From NCBI GenBank assembly GCA_963761475.1, contig CAVXGT010000012.1, positions 198,760 to 262,759 on the forward strand: DNA of 64,000 nt, in the 5' to 3' direction. The notes under the pieces are model-generated. The model made no database searches, had not been told where the DNA came from, and was given only the letters and a program-made list of their open reading frames with translations. The position numbers and the translations under genes were made by a program. Source of the stretch: Ga0077555 sp963761475. GTDB lineage: Bacteria > Pseudomonadota > Alphaproteobacteria > Rhizobiales > Hyphomicrobiaceae. Shown piece by piece: positions 1 through 8,243 of this stretch (the stretch's first letter is position 1; every line of letters starts with the position of its first letter).

Positions 1-790
1 CCGAGGAATACGCCGTCACCCCAAGCGTCAGCGAATCGAGCTTGCCGGCGAAATCCCAATAAAAGCTGCCCGATAACCCGGCCGTGCGGCTGGCCAGAAG
101 CATCGCCAGCAACGGAACGAACGCCAGGGCCGGCAGGCAGAAGCGCACGAGGCGTTGCCCAATCGGCGCCTCGCTGTGCCACAGCCGCCGGCTCTCGTAG
201 GCCAGCAGCCCCACCCCGAACAAGCCTGCCGCATAAAGATGACTGAAGAACAATCCCACCGCCAACACACCAGCAACGGCGAGCTGCACCACAATCGAAC
301 GCTGATCGAGCGCTATCCAGGCCGCCAGCGCCCATAGCGCCAGGCCGATACCCAGAAGATAATTGAGCCCGCCGATGAGAAGCAGCTGGTTGTAGAGGAA
401 CGGCAGCGCAAAGAGCGGCACGAGCGACCACCGCCCCGCCAGCACCCGCGACAGCACGAACGTGCCGCTGGCGATCACCGCGAACGTGAGAGCCGTGAAG
501 ATTTGCCCGGCGCGATAGACGCCGAGCACCTTGGCAAGCTGTGGCACGACGAGATCCATCGCCAGATTGGGAATGATCTGCCACTCCACGACGTAATAGC
601 GCGCCAGCATCACGTCCTGCGGCAACGTGGCGATGATGTGCATTCGTGCCAGGTGATTGGCGTAGTCGGCGAGCGGTGGCAAAGGAAAAGCCGCCACCGG
701 CCACAGGACCAGCGCCATCGCCACCAAGATTGTCAGCAGGAGGGCGCTGCTGGCGCCGTTAGGCCTCGTCAATCCGTTTGACCGCCGCAT
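1..790 (-). CDS. Polytopic membrane protein, 3' end outside window
   Basis: An uninterrupted minus-strand frame runs from an ATG at 790 to the window edge, about 263 codons, so the C-terminus is missing. It starts MRRSNGLTRPNG and then has a hydrophobic segment (LLLTILVAMALVLWPVAAF). A soluble loop containing LADYANHLARMH follows, then at least five more hydrophobic stretches, such as FALPFLYNQLLLIGGLNY. The pattern resembles multi-span membrane proteins of the glycosyltransferase-39/DUF2142-like type, but no signature residue is seen, so no function is given. No strong ribosome binding site precedes the ATG. The next gene on the same strand ends at 908 beyond a 117-bp gap. Confidence 0.7.
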   Translation of the reverse strand, partial: MRRSNGLTRPNGASSALLLTILVAMALVLWPVAAFPLPPLADYANHLARMHIIATLPQDVMLARYYVVEWQIIPNLAMDLVVPQLAKVLGVYRAGQIFTALTFAVIASGTFVLSRVLAGRWSLVPLFALPFLYNQLLLIGGLNYLLGIGLALWALAAWIALDQRSIVVQLAVAGVLAVGLFFSHLYAAGLFGVGLLAYESRRLWHSEAPIGQRLVRFCLPALAFVPLLAMLLASRTAGLSGSFYWDFAGKLDSLTLGVTAYSS

Positions 791-907
791 GAGAGAACAG
801 GTTGCTTCAGAGCGCCGCCGGTCGCGCAATCGGCCCCACCCCGCCGCTTCTTACTGTGCCGTGCCCGGCTTGTCATGGGTAACGACACAGCGCCATGACC
901 TCACCAC

Positions 908-1663
908 TCATCCAGTCCACGTCGCCGCCCGCCAGACCAGGATCGCGCCGCCGAGAAGTATCGCCCCCTCGAGGACGGCATCGTGCAGCCGCGCCGAGAA
1001 CCGGCGCACCAACCAACGCGCCATCAGCGATCCCGGCGTGGCCATGGCCCCGATCAGCACCGCGACCAGGCAAAGTTGCGCCGGCAGCGCACCTGCGGCA
1101 AAAAACACGCCCGTCTTGGCCAACCCGACGATGGCGCTGGTCAAGGCATCAGTGGCGATCACCTGCTGCCCCGTGAGCCCCATCGCCATTAGCATCGAGA
1201 TCAGCATCACACCGCTGCCCGTCATGGCGCCGTTGAAGAACCCGAAGCCGACGCTGGCAACACCGATGGCGCCACCCCTGAGCGTGAACCGCCGCCGCGC
1301 CAGAAAGCGCCGCAACGGCACCATCGCCATCAATGCGAGGCCGATGACGAACGCCGCCCCACGGCCCGACAGCAGCGTATAAAACCAAGCCCCGACAATC
1401 GTTGATGGCAACGCCAGCGCTGATACCAGCAACGCCTTTCGCCAATCGAGATGCTCGCGAAAGATGATCACCCGCGTGGGGTTGGTGATCAGCGCCGACA
1501 GACTGATCACCGGCACGATGGCTTCTGGCCCGATCATGGGAACGAGCACCAGCGGCAGCAACAACCCCGAGCCGTAGCCCGCAACACCGCCGACGATCTG
1601 CGTGATGAAGGCTGCGCCCCCAATCACGAAAAGCTGCCACAAGCTGAGGCCGAGCACGGTCAT
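908..1663 (-). CDS. Sulfite exporter TauE/SafE family permease
   Basis: About 251 residues with roughly eight transmembrane segments in two halves, the usual size and layout of TauE/SafE (DUF81) permeases. The first half begins LWQLFVIGGAAFITQIVGGVAGYGSG, followed by LISLSALITNPTRV-like and GFFNGAMTGSGVMLIS segments; glycine-rich first helices are typical of the family. Members export small sulfur or organic anions across the inner membrane; the substrate here is unknown. The ATG at 1663 was chosen because the 106 codons upstream in the same frame overlap the preceding gene and are arginine-rich, unlike the family. It lies 116 bp downstream of the MBL-fold gene. Confidence 0.82.
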   Translation of the reverse strand: MTVLGLSLWQLFVIGGAAFITQIVGGVAGYGSGLLLPLVLVPMIGPEAIVPVISLSALITNPTRVIIFREHLDWRKALLVSALALPSTIVGAWFYTLLSGRGAAFVIGLALMAMVPLRRFLARRRFTLRGGAIGVASVGFGFFNGAMTGSGVMLISMLMAMGLTGQQVIATDALTSAIVGLAKTGVFFAAGALPAQLCLVAVLIGAMATPGSLMARWLVRRFSARLHDAVLEGAILLGGAILVWRAATWTG

Positions 1664-1779
1664 CGAGGTCGCCACGTCCGATCCACTCTGCTCCCGAGGC
1701 ACGATCCATGCCGACACGGGCAGGCGCCGCGGTCGAACCAGCGCCAAACGCCGATGCTGCGTGACAGAACCGTCCCCGG

Positions 1780-2577
1780 TCAATCGAAATGCACGACCAT
1801 TCCGTCGAACGCTGGCGCCACATGCGGCGGCAACTCGCGACGCAGGGCCTCGTAGTCGAGATCGACATGCAGATGCGTCAGGATCGCCCGTTTCGGCTTC
1901 AATCGCTCGATCCATTCGAGCGCCTGTTTCACCGAGAAGTGGCTGGGATGCGGGATGTACCGCAAGGCATCCACTATCCAAAGATCGAGGCCCCGCAACT
2001 GGCTTTCCGCCTCCGCACTGAGCCCGCTGATGTCGGGGGAATAAGCAACGTCGCCGACGCGGAAACCGAGCGAGGCCTGTGGCCCGTGCTCCTGCACGAC
2101 GGGCGTAGCCACGATCGGCCCGGCCGCACCGTCGATAGTGACCGGCTCAGGCGGCCGGATCTCATGGGCGGTAAGGATCGGCGGATAGCTCGAGCCTGCA
2201 GGTGTTCGAAAGCAGTAGTCGAACCGCGACAGCAACGTCGCCATCGTCGCCGCCTCGAAATAGACGTCGACCCGGCGGCGCATGTTGAAGGCGAGGATGC
2301 GGAGATCGTCGATCCCATGCGTGTGATCGGCGTGATCGTGGGTGAACAGCACGCCGTCGATATTGGCAACGCCGGTATCGAGCAACTGCTCGCGCAGATC
2401 CGGCGAAGCGTCGATCAGCACCTTCGTCTCGCCCCGTCCCCCCACCCGCTCGACCAGCGCCGAGCAGCGCCGGCGTCGGTTCTTCGGGTTCTTGGGGTCG
2501 CACGCCCCCCAGTTCGGCCCGAGCCGCGGCACACCGCCCGAGGAACCCGAGCCCAGGATCGTCAACCGGTAGCTCAT
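1780..2577 (-). CDS. MBL-fold metallohydrolase, PhnP-like
   Basis: 265 residues, beginning MSYRLTILGSGSSGGVPRLG, the N-terminus typical of PhnP-like metallo-beta-lactamase-fold enzymes. The metal-binding motif THDHADH is at about residues 80-86, with later histidine positions in PHPSHFS and LTHLHVDLDY. PhnP itself hydrolyses phosphoribosyl cyclic phosphate, but this gene is next to tatD and metG rather than phn genes, so the substrate is open. Its ATG overlaps the tatD stop by 4 bp (ATGA), implying translational coupling. The order metG-tatD-MBL hydrolase is conserved in Alphaproteobacteria, and this is the last gene of that block. Confidence 0.88.
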   Translation of the reverse strand: MSYRLTILGSGSSGGVPRLGPNWGACDPKNPKNRRRRCSALVERVGGRGETKVLIDASPDLREQLLDTGVANIDGVLFTHDHADHTHGIDDLRILAFNMRRRVDVYFEAATMATLLSRFDYCFRTPAGSSYPPILTAHEIRPPEPVTIDGAAGPIVATPVVQEHGPQASLGFRVGDVAYSPDISGLSAEAESQLRGLDLWIVDALRYIPHPSHFSVKQALEWIERLKPKRAILTHLHVDLDYEALRRELPPHVAPAFDGMVVHFD

Positions 2578-3371
2578 GCGCCCGTTCCCACCGGCGGGCG
2601 TACCTTTGCAAAGAGGCGATGGAAATTATCCGTGGTTGCGCTCGCGAGCGCCTCAGGGGTCATACCCCGCGCCTTGGCGACCGCGGCGGCCGTATGCACC
2701 ACCAGTGCCGGCTCATTGCGTTTGCCCCGCATCGGCTCGGGCGCCAGGAATGGTGCATCGGTCTCCACCAGCAGCCGGTCCAGAGGCAGCTCCGCCGCAA
2801 TGGCCCTCAGCGCGTCCGACTTCTTGAACGTCACGACGCCTGAGAACGACACGTAGAGACCAAGCCCCACGGCATGCCGCGCCAGTTCCGCACCACCCGT
2901 GAAGCAATGCAGGATGGCCTTGAACGGCCCCTTCGCCATTTCTTCCTCGAGGATGCGGGCGGTGTCGGCATCGGCATCGCGCGTGTGGATCTCGAGCGGC
3001 AACCCCGTAATGCGGGCGGCAGCAATGTGTCGACGAAAGCCTTCCGCCTGCGCCTCCGGTGGCGACTTCTTGTAGTAGTAGTCGAGACCGGCTTCGCCAA
3101 TCCCCACGCATTTCGGATGCGCCGCCAGCGCCACGATCTCCTCGACGGAAACATCGAGTTCCTCGTGCGCGCGATGCGGATGCGTGCCGACCGTGCAGTA
3201 GACGTTCTCGTGCGCCTCGGCGATGGCGCGGTAGGTCTCGTACTTTCGGATCGACGTCGAGATTGTCACCAGCACGCTGACGCCAGCCTCGTGCGCTCGC
3301 GCCACATAGCCCGCTCTGTCCGCCTCGAAATCGGGAAAATCGAGGTGGCAATGGTGATCGACCAGCCTCAC
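2574..3371 (-). CDS. tatD: TatD family metal-dependent DNase/hydrolase
   Basis: 265 residues, full length for TatD/YcfH. The N-terminal metal ligands are HCHLD (residues 7-11). GIGEAGLDYYY carries the conserved glutamate, EIHTRDA and ILHCFTGG carry two histidines, and ETDAPFLAPEP carries the final aspartate, so all TatD signature motifs are present. The family has 3'-5' exonuclease/AP-endonuclease type activity in the cytoplasm. It overlaps metG upstream and the MBL hydrolase downstream by 4 bp each, so the three are probably one transcript. The symbol is used for the family; a ycfH-type paralogue name would be equally valid. Confidence 0.92.
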   Translation of the reverse strand: MRLVDHHCHLDFPDFEADRAGYVARAHEAGVSVLVTISTSIRKYETYRAIAEAHENVYCTVGTHPHRAHEELDVSVEEIVALAAHPKCVGIGEAGLDYYYKKSPPEAQAEGFRRHIAAARITGLPLEIHTRDADADTARILEEEMAKGPFKAILHCFTGGAELARHAVGLGLYVSFSGVVTFKKSDALRAIAAELPLDRLLVETDAPFLAPEPMRGKRNEPALVVHTAAAVAKARGMTPEALASATTDNFHRLFAKVRPPVGTGA

Positions 3372-5005
3372 GCCTGCCCCCCACCCGCGGGGCTGCCATC
3401 GCCCCTCGGCTTTTTCTGCTTGGGCGGTTTGGCGGGTTTCGCGTCCCCCTCGACAACAGGCGAAACGTAGCGCGGAAACACGCCCTGCGGCGCCGGCAGC
3501 GTGATGCCGGGCACCAGCCGACCAACCGCGCCGAGACGATCGAACCCACGCGCGTCATCGGGCTGGGCCAGCAGATCCAGCAGCTTCGCCGCCGACGCCG
3601 GCATCGCCGGTTGCGCCAGGATCGCGAGCTGACGCACCACTTCGGCCGCCACGTAGAGGATCGTACCTTTACGCTCCACCGACAGCGTCTTGTCGAACGG
3701 CTTCTCGCTCGCGAAATAGCGGTCGGCCTCGCCGATGACCGCCCACGCGGTATCGAGCCAGCTCTTGATCGCCTGCCGGTCCATCGCCGTCCGCGCCGCC
3801 GGGTACATCGCATCGGCCGCAGCCAGGATCGCCTGGTCGGCCTCGGCCAACGGCCCGGGCGCCGGCAGCACTCCTTCGAATCCCTTCGCGATCATGGCGA
3901 GCGAGCGCTGAGCCAGGTTGCCAAGGCCATTGGCGAGATCGGCATTCATGCGCGTCTCGATCGCCACCGCGCTATAGCTGCCGTCCTGCCCGTAAGCCGC
4001 TTCCCTGAGGAAGAAGTAGCGCACGGCATCGACGCCATAGGTCGCGACTAGATCGAACGGATCGATCACGTTACCGACCGACTTCGACATCTTCTCGCCC
4101 CGGCTCAGCATGAAGCCGTGACCGAACACACGCTTGGGAAGCTCGAGCCCCGCCGACATCAGGAACGCCGGCCAGTAGACCGCATGAAAACGCGTGATGT
4201 CCTTGCCGATCACGTGCACGTCGGCCGGCCAGTAGTGCGCGCGCGGCCCCATGCCGTCGCCGTTGAGGAGGCCGGTTGCCGTGACGTAGTTGTTGAGCGC
4301 ATCGACCCACACGTACATCACGTGGCCCTGAGCCCCCGGCACCGGAATGCCCCAGTCGAGCGTCGTCCGCGAGATCGAGAGATCCTCGAGCCCGCCCCGC
4401 ACGAAGCTCACGACCTCGTTGCGCCGCTCCGGCGGCAGGATGAAATCGGGATTGGCCTCGTAGTGCGCGAGCAGCTTGTCCTGGTAGGCCGATAGGCGGA
4501 AGAAATAGGTCTCCTCCTCCGTCCACTCGACGGGCGAGCCCTGCGGACCGACGCGCACGCCATCCTCGCCGACGCGCGTCTCGCCCTCGGCATAAAAGGC
4601 CTCGTCCCGCACCGAATACCACCCCGCATAGGGCTTCACGAAGATATCGCCGGCAGCCTCCATCCGCTTCCACAGCGCCACGCACGCCTCGTGATGGCGC
4701 GGCTCGGTCGTGCGGATGAAATCGTCGTTGGAAAGATTCAGCGCCGCCGCCATCTCACGGAAACGGGCGGAGTTGCGGTCGGCAAGCTCCCGCGGCGTCA
4801 CCGGCGGGCTCTGCTGCGCCGCCGTCTGCTTCATCTTGAGGCCGTGCTCGTCGGTACCGGTGAGGAAGAACACGTCCTTGCCATCGAGCCGCTCGAACCG
4901 GGCGATGGCATCGGTTGTAATGGCCTCGTAGCCGTGCCCGATATGCGGCACCCCGTTCGGATACGAGATCGCCGTCGTGATGTAGAATTTCTGCGCTTTC
5001 GCCAT
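3368..5005 (-). CDS. metG: Methionyl-tRNA synthetase
   Basis: 545 residues. The class I signature HIGH is at residues 21-24 and KMSKS at 305-309, with the methionine-pocket region WVDALNNY (233-240) and anticodon-binding helices in the C-terminal third. It charges tRNA-Met in the cytoplasm. The connective domain lacks an obvious four-cysteine zinc knuckle, as in the short bacterial MetRS type. The last 25 residues are a lysine/proline/glycine-rich tail (PPKQKKPRGDG) rather than a fused dimerisation domain. A 57-bp gap separates it from holB upstream, and it overlaps tatD by 4 bp downstream. Confidence 0.97.
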   Translation of the reverse strand: MAKAQKFYITTAISYPNGVPHIGHGYEAITTDAIARFERLDGKDVFFLTGTDEHGLKMKQTAAQQSPPVTPRELADRNSARFREMAAALNLSNDDFIRTTEPRHHEACVALWKRMEAAGDIFVKPYAGWYSVRDEAFYAEGETRVGEDGVRVGPQGSPVEWTEEETYFFRLSAYQDKLLAHYEANPDFILPPERRNEVVSFVRGGLEDLSISRTTLDWGIPVPGAQGHVMYVWVDALNNYVTATGLLNGDGMGPRAHYWPADVHVIGKDITRFHAVYWPAFLMSAGLELPKRVFGHGFMLSRGEKMSKSVGNVIDPFDLVATYGVDAVRYFFLREAAYGQDGSYSAVAIETRMNADLANGLGNLAQRSLAMIAKGFEGVLPAPGPLAEADQAILAAADAMYPAARTAMDRQAIKSWLDTAWAVIGEADRYFASEKPFDKTLSVERKGTILYVAAEVVRQLAILAQPAMPASAAKLLDLLAQPDDARGFDRLGAVGRLVPGITLPAPQGVFPRYVSPVVEGDAKPAKPPKQKKPRGDGSPAGGGQA

Positions 5006-5062
5006 CGCCGGCCCGTCCTCGTGTGGGGCAATCGGGCCGACTGCAACGCGCCCGGGCCCGCG

Positions 5063-6187
5063 TCAACTCCGGGCGGCTGCCTCGATCCTGCCGAATGTCC
5101 CCAGAATCAATGATTTGCGATCGAGATTGAGGGCCTGCGCCTCGGCTTTCTCGCGCGCGACTGTTTCCCACAGCTCGGCCCAGGTGGCAAGCCTCCCCGC
5201 GATGCCAAGTTTGCCCGCGAGCCGCATGTCGTCGTCGACGCCCGCCACCCCCGCGCCAGCCCGCACCAGCCGCGCCAGCTGCTTCAGCAACAGGTCGAAG
5301 AACATCTCGAACCGCTCTGCCGCCGCTGCCGAGGCGAGTTCATCGCCGAGCTGGTGCACCCCCTGCCAGTCGAGCCGGGGCAGACCTGAGAATATCTGCA
5401 TCATGCGCCCGTCGAGCTTGAGGCCGTCCGATCGCCACAGGCTGAGCGCGCGGCGCGGACTACCCTCGGCCAGCGCAATCAGGCGTTGCCACTCCGAGGC
5501 CCCCGGCGCCTCCGCCTCGACCGCATTGAGCGCCGCCAGCACCGCCCGGCGCAGATCCGCCTCCTCCAGCGCCTTCAGATCCAGAACCCGGCAACGCGAG
5601 CGAATGGTCGGCAAAAGGCGGCCCGGAGAGGCCGTCAGCAACATGAAGAACGTGCGCGGCGGTGGCTCCTCCAGGGACTTTAGGAGCGCGTTGGCCGCGT
5701 TGATGTTGAGCTGGTCGGCCGTATCCACGATCACCACACGATTGGCGCCGACATCGCCGGTGTGGGCGAGGAAGCTCTTGATCCGGCGCACCTCGTCCAC
5801 CGTGATCACCTGTGCATGCCGCTTGGTCTGGTGGTTCCACGGCCGGCGGATGACCAGCAGCCCCGGATGCGACAGCGCCAGGACCTGCCGCGCCGCTCGC
5901 GTCTGATTGCCGATGGCGAGGCCGTCTCCGGGAGCCCCGCGCTCATCGCGTTCGGCGAGCGCAAAACGCGCGAAGCGATAGGCGAGCGTCGCCTTGCCGA
6001 TGCCCTCCGTTCCCGCCAGCAGCCAGGCGTGATGCATGCGCCCCGAGGCAAGCCCTTGCGCCAGCGCCACCTCGGCCGCCTCGTGGCCGTAGAGCCGCGC
6101 CGTCTCGCGCGGATGCGGCAGGCCGTCGAGGCGATCGGCCTCGGGCAGCACCTCCGTCTCCTGCAACGCCGGCGCGCGCGCCATCAA
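5063..6187 (-). CDS. holB: DNA polymerase III subunit delta'
   Basis: 374 residues. An AAA+ clamp-loader module starts near residue 30, with Walker A GTEGIGKAT (59-67), the VVIVDTADQLN stretch, NALLKSLEEPP, and the SRC motif (SRCRVL) that senses the neighbouring subunit's ATP. The usual delta' zinc cysteines are not evident. With DnaX and HolA it loads the beta clamp at the replication fork. The start overlaps the tmk stop by 4 bp (6184-6187), the common tmk-holB arrangement of proteobacteria. The C-terminal domain ends with LDRKSLILGTFGRIEAAAR. Confidence 0.95.
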   Translation of the reverse strand: MMARAPALQETEVLPEADRLDGLPHPRETARLYGHEAAEVALAQGLASGRMHHAWLLAGTEGIGKATLAYRFARFALAERDERGAPGDGLAIGNQTRAARQVLALSHPGLLVIRRPWNHQTKRHAQVITVDEVRRIKSFLAHTGDVGANRVVIVDTADQLNINAANALLKSLEEPPPRTFFMLLTASPGRLLPTIRSRCRVLDLKALEEADLRRAVLAALNAVEAEAPGASEWQRLIALAEGSPRRALSLWRSDGLKLDGRMMQIFSGLPRLDWQGVHQLGDELASAAAAERFEMFFDLLLKQLARLVRAGAGVAGVDDDMRLAGKLGIAGRLATWAELWETVAREKAEAQALNLDRKSLILGTFGRIEAAARS

Positions 6188-6834
6188 GCACCACCCAGGC
6201 GGCGGGCCGCCTCGTCACGCACCACGCGCGCCAGCGTTTCAGCGTCCTGGCTCGCATCAAGCACGGCAAACCGGCCGGGCTCGCGCCGGGCGAGTTCCAG
6301 AAAGCCCGCCCGCAAGCCCTGGTGATAGGCAAGCTCTCGTGCCTCGAAGGCATCGCTGGCTGCATCGGGATCGGCGCCGGCCAGCCGCCGCTGACGCGCC
6401 CGCTCGAGGCCTGTCGCCGCATCGAGGTCGAGCAGGAACGTGAGGTCCGGCTTGCACACCCCCACCACCATCGCCTCGAGCTGATCGAGCACGCCATCGC
6501 TGAGGCCGCCGACCACCCCCTGATAGACCCGTGTCGAATTCGAAAACCGGTCCGAGATCACCCAGTGACCCGCCGCCAGCGCCGGCGCCACCACGGCTGC
6601 CACATGATCGGCCCGGGCGGCATAGAACAGCAGAGCCTCGGCAAGAGGACCGTGTGGCGGGATCTGCGGATCGAGGATCAGCCCCCGCACGCGCTCGGCG
6701 AATGGCGATCCGCCGGGTTCCCGCGTCTCCACAACTTCCAGGCCGGACCGGCGCAGATCGTCAGCCAATCGCCGGGCCTGGGTCGACTTGCCCGAGCCCT
6801 CGCCACCTTCGAATGTGATGAACCTGCCACGCAT
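6184..6834 (-). CDS. tmk: Thymidylate kinase (dTMP kinase)
   Basis: 216 residues, normal length. P-loop GGEGSGKST (10-18), the TREPGG motif that binds dTMP, the ISDRFSNSTRVYQG motif and LFLLDLDA are all present. It phosphorylates dTMP to dTDP for DNA synthesis. The ATG at 6834 gives the standard N-terminus MRGRFITFEGG; 20 further codons upstream are out of character. It is the first gene of the tmk-holB-metG-tatD-MBL block on the minus strand. Confidence 0.96.
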   Translation of the reverse strand: MRGRFITFEGGEGSGKSTQARRLADDLRRSGLEVVETREPGGSPFAERVRGLILDPQIPPHGPLAEALLFYAARADHVAAVVAPALAAGHWVISDRFSNSTRVYQGVVGGLSDGVLDQLEAMVVGVCKPDLTFLLDLDAATGLERARQRRLAGADPDAASDAFEARELAYHQGLRAGFLELARREPGRFAVLDASQDAETLARVVRDEAARRLGGA

Positions 6835-6892
6835 GCCGCAGTGGTATGTGGCGCCGCCAAACCTGTCAAACGCACCCGCGCATACCCCACCC

Positions 6893-6990
6893 ACCCCTCA
6901 CAAAAAACGGTGGGTCCGGGAGGTGCCCTCCCGGCGGGAGCGCGAGGGCTGGCCCTCGCTCGGGCCAAAGGCCCGACCCTCCAGCGCCGA
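6893..6990. repeat. GC-rich triple-hairpin intergenic repeat, copy 1
   Basis: Three consecutive perfect or near-perfect inverted repeats lie between tmk and the oxygenase gene: 6916-6934 (CCGGGAGG...CCTCCCGG), 6942-6959 (GCGAGGG-ctgg-CCCTCGC) and 6961-6975 (CGGGCC-aaa-GGCCCG). The same three-stem order recurs at 8176-8233 and, inverted, around 11364-11402. It lies immediately 3' of the minus-strand oxygenase gene and could act in transcript termination or mRNA end protection. Confidence 0.6.
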
Positions 6991-6999
6991 TGCGTCACC

Positions 7000-8037
7000 T
7001 CAACTCCCCGCGAGCTGCCCCCCCGTCTCGTCCTTCGCCACCCCCGCGTAGTTCATGTTGCGGAACCATGTCATGTAGGAAACGTAGTCGATGGGCTCAT
7101 ACTTGGGCGGATTATCCGGCCCCGTGCAGGTTGGCAGGCACTCCATCACCTGCTCCGCGCCGCAGTCGAAGAAGAACGGCAGTGCATACCGCGCCCCGTA
7201 CGTCCGATTCACCACCCGGTGCGGCGTCGCCAGGAAGCGGTCATTCGTCCAACGCCGGAGCATGTCGCCGCCGTTGACGAGGAACGCGCCCGGAATGGCT
7301 GGCGCATCCACCCAGCGCCCGGTTGGCAACCGGATCGCAAGGCCCGCGATCTTGTTCGGCGCCAGCAACGTCATGAAGCTCGTATCGGTGTGCGGCGCCA
7401 GCCCGAACTCGTTCTCGGCCTCCGGATCGGACGGCGGATAGTGCGACATCCTGAGCTTGAACATCGGCTTGGCGAAGGCCTTGTCGAAATAATCCTCTGG
7501 CAGATCGAGCGCCAGCGCGTAGAGCGGCACCAGCCGCCGCGCGAGCTTTTCGAGCGCGCCCGTGTAGGCGAGGCACGTCTCGCGGAAACCCGGCAGATCC
7601 TGAGGCCACTTGTTGGCCGTGCGATAGGGCTTTTCCGCCTTGACGTCGGGATCGTCCGCGTCCAGCTCGCGCGCCAGAAAATAGGCCTCGTTGACGTTGG
7701 GCTTGTTGTTGGCGTTGAGCTGCGAGTGCCGGGTGGTGCCGCCGCGCATCGGCAGGTAGCCGATGTTGTACTGGTTGAGGCGCACCTCGAGCTTCTTTTC
7801 CAGCGGCTGGGCGTGGAAACGGCGCGCCGCCTCGTAGGTGTCGTCGATCAGGCTCTGCGGCACCCCGTGATTGGTGATGAAATAGAACCCGACATCCTCG
7901 AAGCAGTGGCGCAGCTCCGCCGCGAGTTTCGCCTTGGCGCCCGCCTCGCCCGCGAGATAGGGCCCGAGGTCCAGCACCGGAATGTCCTCGGACGCATCGG
8001 CGCGAACTGGCGGCAGGCTGGGAGCGGGCGACGACAT
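7000..8037 (-). CDS. Isopenicillin N synthase-like 2-oxoglutarate/Fe(II) oxygenase
   Basis: 345 residues. A DIOX_N-type N-terminal half (PVLDLGPYLAG, then FYFITNHGVPQSLID) is followed by the double-stranded beta-helix core. The iron ligands are HTDTSF (HxD) and the distal histidine in LATPHRVVN, with the 2-oxoglutarate-anchoring RYALPFFF after it. This is the plant-type/IPNS superfamily found in many Alphaproteobacteria. Substrate cannot be deduced and no pathway genes adjoin. It stands alone between two copies of a GC-rich hairpin repeat. Confidence 0.9.
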   Translation of the reverse strand: MSSPAPSLPPVRADASEDIPVLDLGPYLAGEAGAKAKLAAELRHCFEDVGFYFITNHGVPQSLIDDTYEAARRFHAQPLEKKLEVRLNQYNIGYLPMRGGTTRHSQLNANNKPNVNEAYFLARELDADDPDVKAEKPYRTANKWPQDLPGFRETCLAYTGALEKLARRLVPLYALALDLPEDYFDKAFAKPMFKLRMSHYPPSDPEAENEFGLAPHTDTSFMTLLAPNKIAGLAIRLPTGRWVDAPAIPGAFLVNGGDMLRRWTNDRFLATPHRVVNRTYGARYALPFFFDCGAEQVMECLPTCTGPDNPPKYEPIDYVSYMTWFRNMNYAGVAKDETGGQLAGS

Positions 8038-8149
8038 GGCGGCCTCCTCGGATTGTGATCTCCCGAAAGCGTCCCGCGACCCGCAACTGGAGTCAAGGCG
8101 CGGCCTCCCCCACCTCTCATCCGTGGCCGGGCGCTTCCCCCCTCACAAC

Positions 8150-8236
8150 CAAGCAACCCAAAAAAGACGGGCGGTCTGGAGGGTGTCCCTCCAGCGGGGC
8201 GCGGGGCTGGCCCCGCTTCGCGCGAAGCGCGAACCC
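8150..8236. repeat. GC-rich triple-hairpin intergenic repeat, copy 2
   Basis: The three stems are 8176-8193 (CTGGAGGG...CCCTCCAG), 8201-8216 (GCGGGGC-tg-GCCCCGC) and 8217-8233 (TTCGCGC-gaa-GCGCGAA). Order and orientation match the copy at 6893-6990, and stem changes are compensatory. It lies just 3' of the minus-strand pentapeptide-repeat gene. Confidence 0.6.
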
Positions 8237-8243
8237 CTCTCGC

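Noticed and set aside
1789..2856. 355-codon plus-strand frame opposite the MBL and TatD genes
   Set aside because: It is the antisense of two well-supported genes and has no domain or ribosome site; high GC keeps it open.
6322..8058. 578-codon plus-strand frame
   Set aside because: It lies across the complements of tmk and the oxygenase and is rich in Arg/His/Pro, typical of a GC shadow frame.
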